NCBI GenBank assembly: GCA_026645575.1
Contig: JAPKMW010000087.1
Coordinates: 1-50,998 of the forward strand
DNA from: Caldilineaceae bacterium
Lineage (GTDB): Bacteria; Chloroflexota; Anaerolineae; Caldilineales; Caldilineaceae
DNA length: 50,998 bases
Reading direction: 5' to 3'
The position numbers were made by a program, and so were the translations under genes. Below the pieces are notes generated by a model. It was not told where the DNA came from. It did not search any database and saw only the letters and a list, made by a program, of their open reading frames with translations. Of this stretch, positions 18,091 through 25,274 are shown one piece after another; position 1 is the stretch's first letter, and every line of letters begins with the position of its first letter.

Positions 18091-18564
18091 ATGGCAGAAA
18101 TGATTCCAACCACTGGCCGCGCCAGCAAGAGCAAAAGCGCCTTTCGCCTGGAATACGCCGTCGGCGCCAATATCAAGGCGCCGACCAGTCGCATTTGGGC
18201 GCTGTTGACCGATGCGAAAGGGTTTCCCCAGTGGAATTCGACGGTGCAAAGTATCGAAGGAGAGATTGCTGCCGGCCAGAAGATCAAGCTCTTTGTCAAA
18301 ATTGCCCCAGGTCGCGCCTTTAAGCTCACCGTAACCGAATTTGTGCCGGACAAGCGTATGGTCTGGAGCGACGGCAACTTCCTATTTCGTGGCGTGCGCA
18401 CCTATACCCTGACCCCCAAAGGCGACGGCTCTACCGACTTTACCATGTCCGAGGTTTTTAGTGGCGCTATGTTACCCATGATCGCCGGTTCGCTGCCCAA
18501 TTTTGGCCCCGAATTCGAGAAATACGCAGCGGATCTAAAGCGCGCCGCAGAACAGAGCAACTGA
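18091..18564 (+). CDS. SRPBCC-family protein (polyketide cyclase/AHSA1-like)
   Basis: A 157-aa START-like fold protein with a hydrophobic cavity for a small ligand. Its opening strand and loop (YAVGANIKAPTSRIWALLTD..FPQWNSTVQSIEG) and the closing long helix (FEKYAADLKRAAEQ) are typical. GAAGGA lies about 11 bases before the ATG. SRPBCC proteins are often encoded beside ECF sigma factors with SnoaL-like tails, as here. Ligand unknown. Confidence 0.82.
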   Translation: MAEMIPTTGRASKSKSAFRLEYAVGANIKAPTSRIWALLTDAKGFPQWNSTVQSIEGEIAAGQKIKLFVKIAPGRAFKLTVTEFVPDKRMVWSDGNFLFRGVRTYTLTPKGDGSTDFTMSEVFSGAMLPMIAGSLPNFGPEFEKYAADLKRAAEQSN

Positions 18565-18580
18565 TGTAGGTAGCAACGGA

Positions 18581-18616
18581 ACACGACAGCGGCTTTAGGC
18601 AGTAACAGATTTTTTG
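18581..18616 (+). repeat. Dispersed repeat R1, diverged copy
   Basis: The block ACACGACAGCGGCTTTAGGC followed by AGTAACAGATTTTTTG matches the R1 copy at 4376-4421 with several changes. It lies just after the SRPBCC stop codon. The rest of 18617-18761 shows no gene. Confidence 0.5.
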
Positions 18617-18761
18617 ATCTCGTCATCAATCCAGCATCTAACTGACTCCACTTTTTGCATCAGTGGCGCACTTTGCAACGGTATCTGGACCACGGCCTAG
18701 CGTAGGCCCAATGGCTGTACGGGTTGATTTGTCTTTGCGTCCATAGAGCAATTCTATCGCG

Positions 18762-19120
18762 TTAAAGCTGACTAGCCTGCACCCGCACGTGACCATCAGC
18801 AACCTAGAGGACAAAGCCCTGTTCGGTCTGCTCGGTGATCGTGCCGGGTGCAGCAGCGGTTTGCTCATCCAACTGGTCAACGCGTGCCAGCAAATATGCC
18901 TGATCCGCAATGCGCACCTTGGCAGCAGGGCCAAAGAGATTGAGCGCCGTACATTTGCGTTGGAAGATCTGACAGCTATCCTGGGGCGTCAACCAGGACT
19001 CTTCGTCTGTAAAGTCTGATGGCCGCCTTGCATCGCCCACTGGTTCACCACATTGTAGGCCAGCGGCAAGACATTAAAGGTGACAACGCGCAACGGTGGC
19101 AGTTGAGCAGGCATAGACAT
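18762..19120 (-). pseudogene. Decayed formyltransferase-like gene
   Basis: A ribosome site (AAGGAG, 19131-19136) and ATG at 19120 lead into MSMPAQLPPLRVVTFNVLPL and then AYNVVNQWAMQGGHQ, like the start of a formyl-transferase N-terminal domain. Near 19020 the frame is lost. Another frame continues with a C-terminal-like part: SDFTDEESWLTPQDSCQIFQ, then KCTALNLFGPAAKVRIADQAY. A stop at 18804-18806 interrupts it, after which VADGHVRVQASQL continues in the same frame. Most of the catalytic middle is missing, so an internal deletion plus point decay is the simplest reading. The family is recognised from memory. A short functional peptide is unlikely. Confidence 0.5.
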
Positions 19121-19232
19121 GATGACAGCGCTCCTTCTTCGTGACAAGGTGGCGGGGTGACAAGGTGAGATTGCCTCTTACTTTAGCACAGGGATGAAGG
19201 GTGATGCAAGCGTAAATCGCAAGGGTACTCCC

Positions 19233-20045
19233 TTACAGCGATTGCTGAAAGCTGCGCTGCTGCGCCTGGATTTGTTGGGCCGTTTGCACCGTCAGTTGCG
19301 TAATTTCTTCCTGCCGACCTGCGGCGGGAAAGCGAAAGGCGGGGCCGAAGACATTGACGGCGGCAATCACCTGGCCAGCAGCGTTACGCACTGGGGCAGC
19401 AAGCGCTGTTAATCCTTCCTCAAATTCTTCCACGACCCAGGCATAGCCCTGTTCCCGCACCTGCACCAAAATCAGGCGCAACTGGGCCGGATCAGAGATG
19501 GTATTGCTGGTATAGGGCTGTAACGGTTGCATTAGGTAGCGGTCAAGCGCTTCGGTGGTGCGCTCCGCCAGAAAGACCCGCCCGGTTGATTGCACATGCA
19601 TAGGAATGCGAACCCCCGTCCAGTCGCGCACCTGAATGGCTTGCTGACTGGTGATCTGGCTGACCACATAGGCATTGTCACCTTCCGGCAGGGTTAACGC
19701 CACTGTTTCGCCAATTGCCTCTTGCAAGCGTTGTAGATAGGGCTGGGCGATGGCCGCCAGACTTTCGGCGTGCGGGACATTGGCGACTAAAGCGACGAGG
19801 GCAGGGCCAATCTTGAAACCACGCCCGCCGGCCTCTTTGCCCGGCAGACGTGTCACTAAGGCGAGTTGTTCCAGCGTAGCACAGATGCGAGACACAGTGC
19901 TTTTGGGCAAGCCGATTTGCTGAGCGATCTGGGTGACGCCGGCTCCCTCCGCCGTTGCACTGATGACTTGCAATACGGCAAAAACTCGTTCTACTAATTG
20001 CAGACTTGACAAACTCTCATTCTTGTTCGATACTATTTGTGCCAT
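19233..20045 (-). CDS. IclR-family transcriptional regulator
   Basis: A 270-aa regulator with an N-terminal winged helix (SLQLVERVFAVLQVISATAE, then IGLPKSTVSRICATLEQLALV) and a C-terminal GAF-like effector domain (YVVSQITSQQAIQVRDWTGV, AVNVFGPAFRFP). The start at 20045 is chosen because the best minus-strand promoter predicts a transcript beginning near 20069, inside the operator, which excludes the in-frame ATG at 20093. It is divergent from the catabolic operon at 20127 and most likely represses or activates it in response to the pathway substrate. Autoregulation is expected. Confidence 0.9.
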   Translation of the reverse strand: MAQIVSNKNESLSSLQLVERVFAVLQVISATAEGAGVTQIAQQIGLPKSTVSRICATLEQLALVTRLPGKEAGGRGFKIGPALVALVANVPHAESLAAIAQPYLQRLQEAIGETVALTLPEGDNAYVVSQITSQQAIQVRDWTGVRIPMHVQSTGRVFLAERTTEALDRYLMQPLQPYTSNTISDPAQLRLILVQVREQGYAWVVEEFEEGLTALAAPVRNAAGQVIAAVNVFGPAFRFPAAGRQEEITQLTVQTAQQIQAQQRSFQQSL

Positions 20046-20054
20046 AGAGTAGAC

Positions 20055-20104
20055 CTGTTCCACTAAATGGAACAAAGTATAATGGCGCTTCATCCTACTG
20101 TCAA
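20055..20104. promoter_or_regulatory. Face-to-face divergent promoters around the operator
   Basis: On the minus strand TTGACA (20104-20099) and TATACT (20081-20076) are 17 bases apart, a strong promoter for the IclR gene. On the plus strand TATAAT (20078-20083) has a poor -35 (CTGTTC, 20055-20060) at 17 bases, which suits an activated or repressed promoter for the dehydratase operon. The two -10 boxes overlap, so the polymerases would compete. Confidence 0.7.
20057..20073. promoter_or_regulatory. IclR-type operator palindrome
   Basis: GTTCCACTAAATGGAAC is a perfect palindrome with 6-base arms around 5 bases, the layout typical of IclR-family sites (TTCCA-n5-TGGAA). It sits between the IclR gene and its divergent target operon, overlapping the expected IclR transcription start and the -35/-10 spacer of the plus-strand promoter. 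Confidence 0.8.
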
Positions 20105-20126
20105 ATAGCAATCGAACCTGATAACA

Positions 20127-21326
20127 ATGAAAATCACAGATGTCAAAACCTTTGTCGTCGGCAACCCGCCGCCCCATTTTGGTGGCCGCTACTGGATCTT
20201 TCTCAAGCTGATCACCGATAGCAATGTCGTCGGCTATGGCGAAGTCTACTCGGTGCCCTTTCACCCCCATGTCGTCGCCAAGATGATCGAAGACCTTTGC
20301 GCCCGCAAGGTCATCGGTCATGACCCGTTCAAGATTGAACAACTCTGGCGCAACATCTACGGCAGCGGCTACACCCTGCGCCCCGACACCTCCATCCTCG
20401 GCATCCTCAGCGGGATTGAAATGGCCTGTTGGGATATTGTGGGCAAGGAACTGAACAAGCCGGTCTACGAATTGCTGGGCGGTCAGGTGCATGAAAAGCT
20501 GCGCTCCTACACCTACATCTACACCGAACCCGATGACAAGACCGATGTCTACCACGACGCGGAACTCTCGGCGGAGCGGGCGGCCAAGTATGTGCAACAG
20601 GGTTTCACCGCCATCAAGTTTGACCCGGTCGGCCCCTACTCCGCCTTTGACCCGCGCCAACTTTCACTGGAGGCATTGGATTTGAGCGAGAAATTTGTTC
20701 GCTTGATCCGCGAAGCGGTGGGCAGCAAATGCGATCTGCTCTTTGGCACCCACGGCCAGTTGACCCCCGCCGGCGCCATCCGCCTGGCCAAACGCTTGGA
20801 ACCCTATGACCCGCTCTGGTTTGAAGAGCCGACGCCGCCCGAAATGCCAGAGCAGATGGCCGTCGTCGCCCAGCAGACCACCATCCCCATTGCCACCGGT
20901 GAACGATTGACCACCAAGTATGAATTTGCTCGTGTGTTGGAGTGCAAAGCGGCGTCGATCCTGCAAATGGCCTTGGGTCGCGTCGGTGGCATCCTCGAAG
21001 CCAAGAAGATCGCCAGCATGGCCGAGGCGCACTATGCCCAGATTGCGCCCCATCTCTACTGTGGACCGATTGCCGGCGCAGCGGATATTCAAGTCAGCAC
21101 CTGTAGCCCCAACTTCTTGATCCAGGAGTCGATCCTCACCTGGGGCGGCTTCTATGCCGAAATCCTCAAGGAGCCGATCCAGTGGCAGGATGGTTATATT
21201 ATCCCCTCCAAGAAACCGGGGTTGGGCGTGGAATTGAATGAAGCGGTGGCCGAAGCACATCCCTACACCGGTAACAAATTGCATCTGGAGATGACCGAAT
21301 TTCCAGTAGTCTTTGAGATATTTTGA
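20127..21326 (+). CDS. Enolase-superfamily sugar-acid dehydratase (mandelate racemase/GalD-like)
   Basis: A 399-aa enzyme of the mandelate racemase/muconate lactonizing group, most like D-galactonate dehydratase (GalD). It would remove water from a sugar acid to give a 2-keto-3-deoxy acid. The acidic residues of the barrel are present at E233-E234 (WFEEP), E259 (ATGER) and E334 (QES), with the catalytic-type His at 309 (APH) and His209. However, the first metal ligand, Asp in GalD (DxHG), is Gly207 here (GTHGQ). It is the first gene of the operon controlled by IclR; the next gene starts 9 bases later. The exact substrate is open. Confidence 0.82.
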   Translation: MKITDVKTFVVGNPPPHFGGRYWIFLKLITDSNVVGYGEVYSVPFHPHVVAKMIEDLCARKVIGHDPFKIEQLWRNIYGSGYTLRPDTSILGILSGIEMACWDIVGKELNKPVYELLGGQVHEKLRSYTYIYTEPDDKTDVYHDAELSAERAAKYVQQGFTAIKFDPVGPYSAFDPRQLSLEALDLSEKFVRLIREAVGSKCDLLFGTHGQLTPAGAIRLAKRLEPYDPLWFEEPTPPEMPEQMAVVAQQTTIPIATGERLTTKYEFARVLECKAASILQMALGRVGGILEAKKIASMAEAHYAQIAPHLYCGPIAGAADIQVSTCSPNFLIQESILTWGGFYAEILKEPIQWQDGYIIPSKKPGLGVELNEAVAEAHPYTGNKLHLEMTEFPVVFEIF

Positions 21327-21335
21327 GGATATTGT

Positions 21336-22250
21336 ATGACCCAACACTTTGGCTTTATTGGCCTCGGCAACCTGGGCTACCATCTGGCGAACAGCCTGCT
21401 GCGCGCCGGCTTTGCCCTCACGGTGCATGATCTCAACAAAGACGCCGCCGCTGGTTTACTCGCCGCGGGTGCAACCTGGGCGGATTCATCACAAGCCGTA
21501 GCGGAACAGGTGGCGAGCGTCTTCACTTGTCTACCTTCCTCAAAAGCGGTAAGTACAGTAGTGAGCGGCGACAAAGGAATTCTGGCCGGCCTGCGACCGG
21601 GGGGAACCTGGATCGACATGAGCACCAACGACCGCAATGAGACGCTCCGCTTGGGTGCATTGGCGGCGGCGAACGGGGTCAACGCATTGGAATCGCCCGT
21701 CACTGGTGGTGTCCACAAGGCGGCTGCCGGCAACATTACCGTCCTGGTCGGCGGTGACGAGGCGGTCTATCAAGCGCATTTGCCCGCCTTGCAAGCGATG
21801 GGCAACCCGGTGCTGTACATGGGCCAACTGGGCAACGCCGCTATCATCAAGGTGATTACGAATATGCTAGCATTTATCCATCTGGTTGCCGCTGGCGAGG
21901 CGCTCATGTTGGCGAAGCGGGGCGGCCTCGATCTGGCCCAATCCTTTGAGGCGATCAAAGCCAGTTCCGGCAACAGTTTTGTCCACGAAACCGAGAGCCA
22001 GGTGATCCTCAACGGCAGTTACAACATCAACTTTACCATGGATCTGGCCTGTAAAGACCTCGGCTTTGCTATGCAACTCGGGCGCGACTTTGGCGTCCCC
22101 CTCGATCTGGCCGGCCTCACCGAGCAAACCTTTATCCGCGCTCGGTCGCAATATGGTGGCAACGCTTGGTCGTCACAAGTGGTCAAGCTGCTGGAAGACG
22201 CGCTAGGCACTGATTTGCGCGCACCAGGCTTTCCTGCCGTTTTGGAATGA
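21336..22250 (+). CDS. NAD(P)-dependent beta-hydroxyacid dehydrogenase (HIBADH family)
   Basis: A 304-aa dehydrogenase. It has an N-terminal Rossmann fold (GFIGLGNLGYHLANSLLRAG) and the substrate loop ESPVTGGVHKAAAGN. Catalytic Lys lies in AAIIKVITNML, and an all-helical C-terminal domain follows. Related enzymes oxidise 3-hydroxyisobutyrate, threonate or tartronate semialdehyde-type substrates. A GAGG motif precedes the ATG at 21336. Its stop codon is the first TGA of a 16-base tandem array (22248 onward). Together with the aldolase downstream it recalls LtnD/OtnC acid-sugar pathways, but no OtnK kinase is present. Confidence 0.85.
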   Translation: MTQHFGFIGLGNLGYHLANSLLRAGFALTVHDLNKDAAAGLLAAGATWADSSQAVAEQVASVFTCLPSSKAVSTVVSGDKGILAGLRPGGTWIDMSTNDRNETLRLGALAAANGVNALESPVTGGVHKAAAGNITVLVGGDEAVYQAHLPALQAMGNPVLYMGQLGNAAIIKVITNMLAFIHLVAAGEALMLAKRGGLDLAQSFEAIKASSGNSFVHETESQVILNGSYNINFTMDLACKDLGFAMQLGRDFGVPLDLAGLTEQTFIRARSQYGGNAWSSQVVKLLEDALGTDLRAPGFPAVLE

Positions 22251-22388
22251 CAAGGTGACAGGATGACAAGGTGACAGGATGACAAGGTGACAGGATGACA
22301 AGGTGACAAGGTGATATGGTCCGTCTACTGCCCTTTGTCACGCCCTCACCCCTTCACCCTGTCACCTTGTCACCTTGTCACCTTGTCA
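22248..22388. repeat. Tandem word TGACAAGG with complementary arm
   Basis: Four 16-base units (TGACAAGGTGACAGGA) start at 22248, 22264, 22280 and 22296, an 8-base base word. After a short spacer the complement (TCACCTTG word) runs 22354-22388. The two arms can form a long hairpin between the dehydrogenase and aldolase genes. The dehydrogenase stop codon lies in the first unit. Confidence 0.85.
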
Positions 22389-22405
22389 ATTACAAAGGGG
22401 GAACC

Positions 22406-23146
22406 ATGAACACGATAAGCACAGAAGCCCAGGGTCGCCTTGATCTCGCAGCGGCCTTTCGCTGGGCAGTGCGGTTGAATATGCATGAGGCGACGGCGAA
22501 TCATTTTAGTCTGGCGGTGTCGGAAGATGGCAAGCAGTTTTTGCTCAATCCACGGGGCCGGCACTTTTCGCGCGTGCGGGCCAGTGAGTTGCTTTTGCTG
22601 GAGGCCGACAACCCGCACGCCATTCAGGGCAAAAATGCGCCGGATCCGACGGCGTGGTATCTTCACGCCCATTTGCATCAGCATTTACCCCAGGCCCGTT
22701 GCATTTTGCATACGCACATGCCCTATACCACCACGCTGGCCTGTTTGCAGGATTTTGAATTTTTGATGCTCGACCAGAACGCCTGTCGCTTCTATGGCCG
22801 CATCGCCTATGACCGGGCCTACAATGGTATGGCGCTCGATGACATGGAAGGCGAACGGGTCGCTCATCTGCTAGGCGAAGACAAGAGTATTCTCTTTATG
22901 GGCAACCACGGCGTCATTGTCGTTGGCCCGTCAGTGGCCGAGGCGTTTGATGAACTCTATTACCTGGAACGGGCAGCGCAGGTGCAGGTCATGGCGCTCT
23001 CGACGCGGCAACCGCTGGCGCTGATTCCTGATGCGGTGGCGGCGTTGGCCTGTGAACAGTGGTTGGAATATCCGCAGTTTTCGGAACTGCACTTTGCCGC
23101 GCTCAAAGAGATTTTGGATGAGGAAGAGCCGACGTATAAGCTCTGA
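22406..23146 (+). CDS. Class II aldolase/adducin-family protein
   Basis: A 246-aa zinc-dependent lyase of the fuculose-phosphate aldolase type. Zinc ligands are expected in HTHMPYTTT and in GNHGVIVVG. The ATG at 22406 follows AAAGGGGG closely; an upstream in-frame GTG would translate the repeat array and is rejected. It would cleave or decarboxylate a hydroxy-keto acid made by the neighbouring dehydratase and dehydrogenase. The family also contains decarboxylases (OtnC) and epimerases, so the reaction is not settled. Confidence 0.82.
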   Translation: MNTISTEAQGRLDLAAAFRWAVRLNMHEATANHFSLAVSEDGKQFLLNPRGRHFSRVRASELLLLEADNPHAIQGKNAPDPTAWYLHAHLHQHLPQARCILHTHMPYTTTLACLQDFEFLMLDQNACRFYGRIAYDRAYNGMALDDMEGERVAHLLGEDKSILFMGNHGVIVVGPSVAEAFDELYYLERAAQVQVMALSTRQPLALIPDAVAALACEQWLEYPQFSELHFAALKEILDEEEPTYKL

Positions 23147-23149
23147 GCG

Positions 23150-23205
23150 GGAGACAGGTAGACAGGTAGACAGGTAGATAGGGAGACAGGTAGATAGGGA
23201 GAGGG
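23150..23205 (+). repeat. 8-bp tandem word GACAGGTA
   Basis: An array of GACAGGTA/GATAGGGA words fills the gap between the aldolase stop and the dioxygenase start. It has the same 8-base period as the preceding gap's array but a different word, and there is no complementary arm here. Its final GAGAGG might serve as a ribosome site for a GTG at 23209. Confidence 0.75.
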
Positions 23206-23217
23206 CTTGTGGGCGTG

Positions 23218-24318
23218 ATGATTGAAAAAGTAATAACTGGTGAGCGGGCGGTAGAGGTTAGCTGGAATGATGGACGACGGAGTACGTTTCATTATTTTTG
23301 GTTGCGGGATAATTGTCCACAGTTACGCCATAGGACGACGAATCATCGGGTGGTGGAAAGTTCGTCGATTCCCAGAGATGTGCGACCGGCGGTGGCGGAG
23401 GTCAACGAAGCAGGGGAATTGCGCATTGTCTGGCAGCATGATGGGCATGAGAGCCGTTTTGCGCCGGCGTGGTTGCGCAAATATGATTATGCCAACGGGG
23501 CGCAACGGGTGCGCTGGCAACCGACCCTGTGGGATGCCAGCCTGGGCGACCGCTTGCCGACCGCTAGCTATCTTGAATTACTCCAGGATGAGGCTGTGAA
23601 ACGCACCTATTTACAGGGTTTTCGTGATCATGGGCTGGGGATTTTGCACGATGTCCCGACAACACCGGGAACCGTGCTGGAAGTAGCGAAACAATTTGGC
23701 GAAGTGCGCTCGACCAGTTGGGGGATGGTTTTTGATGTGAAAACTATCGAAAATGCTAACTCAGTGGCTTATACGAATCTACCGCTGGTGACACACACCG
23801 ATGAAGCTTATCGCGACCCCACGCCGACGATTCAGTTACAACACTTTCTCGTCGCTGACGCCAAAGGGGGCGCTTCAACGCTCGTCGATGGCTTTAAGAT
23901 CGCCGCCGATTTACGCGCCCAAGCGCCGGAAAAATTCAAGCTGCTCAGTAGCGTGCCACTTCATTTTCACTTCCGCGACGCCACCGCTGAACTGGAAAAC
24001 GAAGGGCCTGTCATCGAATTGAATGTACTGGACGAAGTCAACGGTATTCGCTATTCCAACCATTCCGTCCAGCCCTTCCTCCTGCCGGCAGAGCAGATGG
24101 ATGCCTACTATGACGCCTATCTCACCTTTGCCGCCATGCGCGAGAGTGACCAATATCAACTGCGCATTCACATGCAGGCCGGCGAACTCTATATGGTCGA
24201 TAACCGACGCGTGTTGCATGGCCGCACCGGCTTTTCCGGCAGTGGCGCGCGCCATCTACAAAGCTGCTATATCGAACGCGATGAGTTGATCAGCCGCTTG
24301 AACGTGTTAAATCTCTAA
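23218..24318 (+). CDS. Gamma-butyrobetaine hydroxylase-like Fe(II)/2-oxoglutarate dioxygenase
   Basis: A 366-aa TauD/TfdA-type oxygenase closest in layout to gamma-butyrobetaine and trimethyllysine hydroxylases. The N-terminal DUF971-like domain has FWLRDNCPQLRH, and the iron facial triad is His193-x-Asp195 (HTDEAY) and His334 (VLHGRTGF), with the 2-oxoglutarate Arg in GARHLQ. In typical members the N-terminal domain holds a Cys-rich zinc site; here only one Cys of that site is visible. Start could be GTG 23209 or ATG 23218. Its presence in a sugar-acid operon suggests that the pathway begins with or includes a hydroxylation, perhaps of a quaternary-amine substrate. That is inference. Confidence 0.83.
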   Translation: MIEKVITGERAVEVSWNDGRRSTFHYFWLRDNCPQLRHRTTNHRVVESSSIPRDVRPAVAEVNEAGELRIVWQHDGHESRFAPAWLRKYDYANGAQRVRWQPTLWDASLGDRLPTASYLELLQDEAVKRTYLQGFRDHGLGILHDVPTTPGTVLEVAKQFGEVRSTSWGMVFDVKTIENANSVAYTNLPLVTHTDEAYRDPTPTIQLQHFLVADAKGGASTLVDGFKIAADLRAQAPEKFKLLSSVPLHFHFRDATAELENEGPVIELNVLDEVNGIRYSNHSVQPFLLPAEQMDAYYDAYLTFAAMRESDQYQLRIHMQAGELYMVDNRRVLHGRTGFSGSGARHLQSCYIERDELISRLNVLNL

Positions 24319-24338
24319 CCGGAAACTACATCACTGCG

Positions 24339-24362
24339 TCCCGAAGAGACAGCTGAGTTTAG
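24339..24362 (+). repeat. Dispersed repeat R2, diverged copy
   Basis: TCCCGAAGAGACAGCTGAGT followed by TTAG differs from the reverse complement of 4516-4539 at three positions. It lies between the convergent dioxygenase and kinase genes. A single arm is present, so no hairpin forms from it alone. Confidence 0.5.
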
Positions 24363-24388
24363 GAAATCGATGTTCATTAAATTTATAA

Positions 24389-25270
24389 TTAACGCAACCA
24401 CCGGAGAATCGCCGCACAGCGCTTCGGGTCTTCCGTCAAGCCAACGCTCAAGCCCCAGAGCCAATAATCGACAGAGCGCACCAGCGTCCAATCGCGTGCT
24501 AACGTCTCATCCAGTTCTGCCGCAGCGACGACAATGGCAAAATGGCGATCCAGTCCGCCGGTTGCCTCGATCTCTTCCAGGCGATTCATGAACAATTGCA
24601 TAATGCCAAATTCCGGGTCGCCGATCACCACCTTGGGATCGATCGCCAGCCACGGCTCGCGCTGACCGGCCAAGATATTGTCGTAGTGCAGATCATAGTT
24701 GATCAGGAAGTTGCCTGCTGTCGCACCGTGGCGCAGCGCCAGATCGCAGGCTTGCTCTAGCAGATGACGGGACATGGGTTGACCAAATCGTTCCCATCGT
24801 TCAGGTAGACTGTGAGCAATCTCGCCGGCCAGTGTTGACATGGGGCGCAGCTTGACCTTGGCAGGGATCGCCAGCCGACGGAGCAACCGCCCGGCCACCG
24901 CCAATGCTTCGTCAACCGGGAGATCATGGAGCGCACGCCGGTGATCCAGCCGTTCCAGGAGCATTGCCCCCAGCGCCGGCTCCACTGCCAACAACCGCAC
25001 GGCGCCGCCCCCGTTCCAGGCCGTTAGCGCCAACGCTTCATCGGCGTTCGACTCATCAAGCCAGGAGACTTTCAAGACACAAGCCTCGTTGCCCCGCTGC
25101 ACTGGGATGACCACGCCCAGATAGCCGTGCATTGGCGCACCATCGATGACCAAATCCCACTGGCGGCAGCAATCGGCGACAAGTTGCGGCAAATCCTCAA
25201 TCCACTGGCGACCTGCGTCGCCCTCACGCGTGATGGTATCCCTGGCAAATGTTTCTGGAACAATGATCAT
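24389..25270 (-). CDS. Aminoglycoside/hydroxyurea-type phosphotransferase (APH(6)-like kinase)
   Basis: A 293-aa kinase of the APH_6_hur type (streptomycin 6-kinase relatives). The N-lobe holds GYLGVVIPVQ and ACVLKVSW with the ATP-binding Lys. The catalytic segment is INYDLHYDNILAG, followed by the metal-binding AIDPK. The ATG at 25270 is 4 bases after the esterase stop codon; an earlier start would overlap that gene by more than 150 bases. It is the last gene of a five-gene unit with two further APH-fold kinases. It may modify a toxic small molecule or a metabolite; resistance is not demonstrated. Confidence 0.82.
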   Translation of the reverse strand: MIIVPETFARDTITREGDAGRQWIEDLPQLVADCCRQWDLVIDGAPMHGYLGVVIPVQRGNEACVLKVSWLDESNADEALALTAWNGGGAVRLLAVEPALGAMLLERLDHRRALHDLPVDEALAVAGRLLRRLAIPAKVKLRPMSTLAGEIAHSLPERWERFGQPMSRHLLEQACDLALRHGATAGNFLINYDLHYDNILAGQREPWLAIDPKVVIGDPEFGIMQLFMNRLEEIEATGGLDRHFAIVVAAAELDETLARDWTLVRSVDYWLWGLSVGLTEDPKRCAAILRWLR

Positions 25271-25274
25271 CGTC

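Noticed and set aside
18789..19019. Plus-strand 76-residue gene
   Set aside because: It is opposite the formyltransferase-like remnant, whose residues fit a known fold better.
20046..20660. Long N-terminal extension of the IclR gene on the minus strand
   Set aside because: It lies antisense to the dehydratase gene, has no IclR-like residues, and the predicted promoter lies inside it.
22248..22388. CRISPR array
   Set aside because: The units are contiguous 8/16-base words without unique spacers, and no cas genes are present.
22316..22405. N-terminal extension of the class II aldolase gene
   Set aside because: It would translate the tandem repeat array (VTLSPCHLV-like residues) and ignores the strong ribosome site just before the ATG at 22406.
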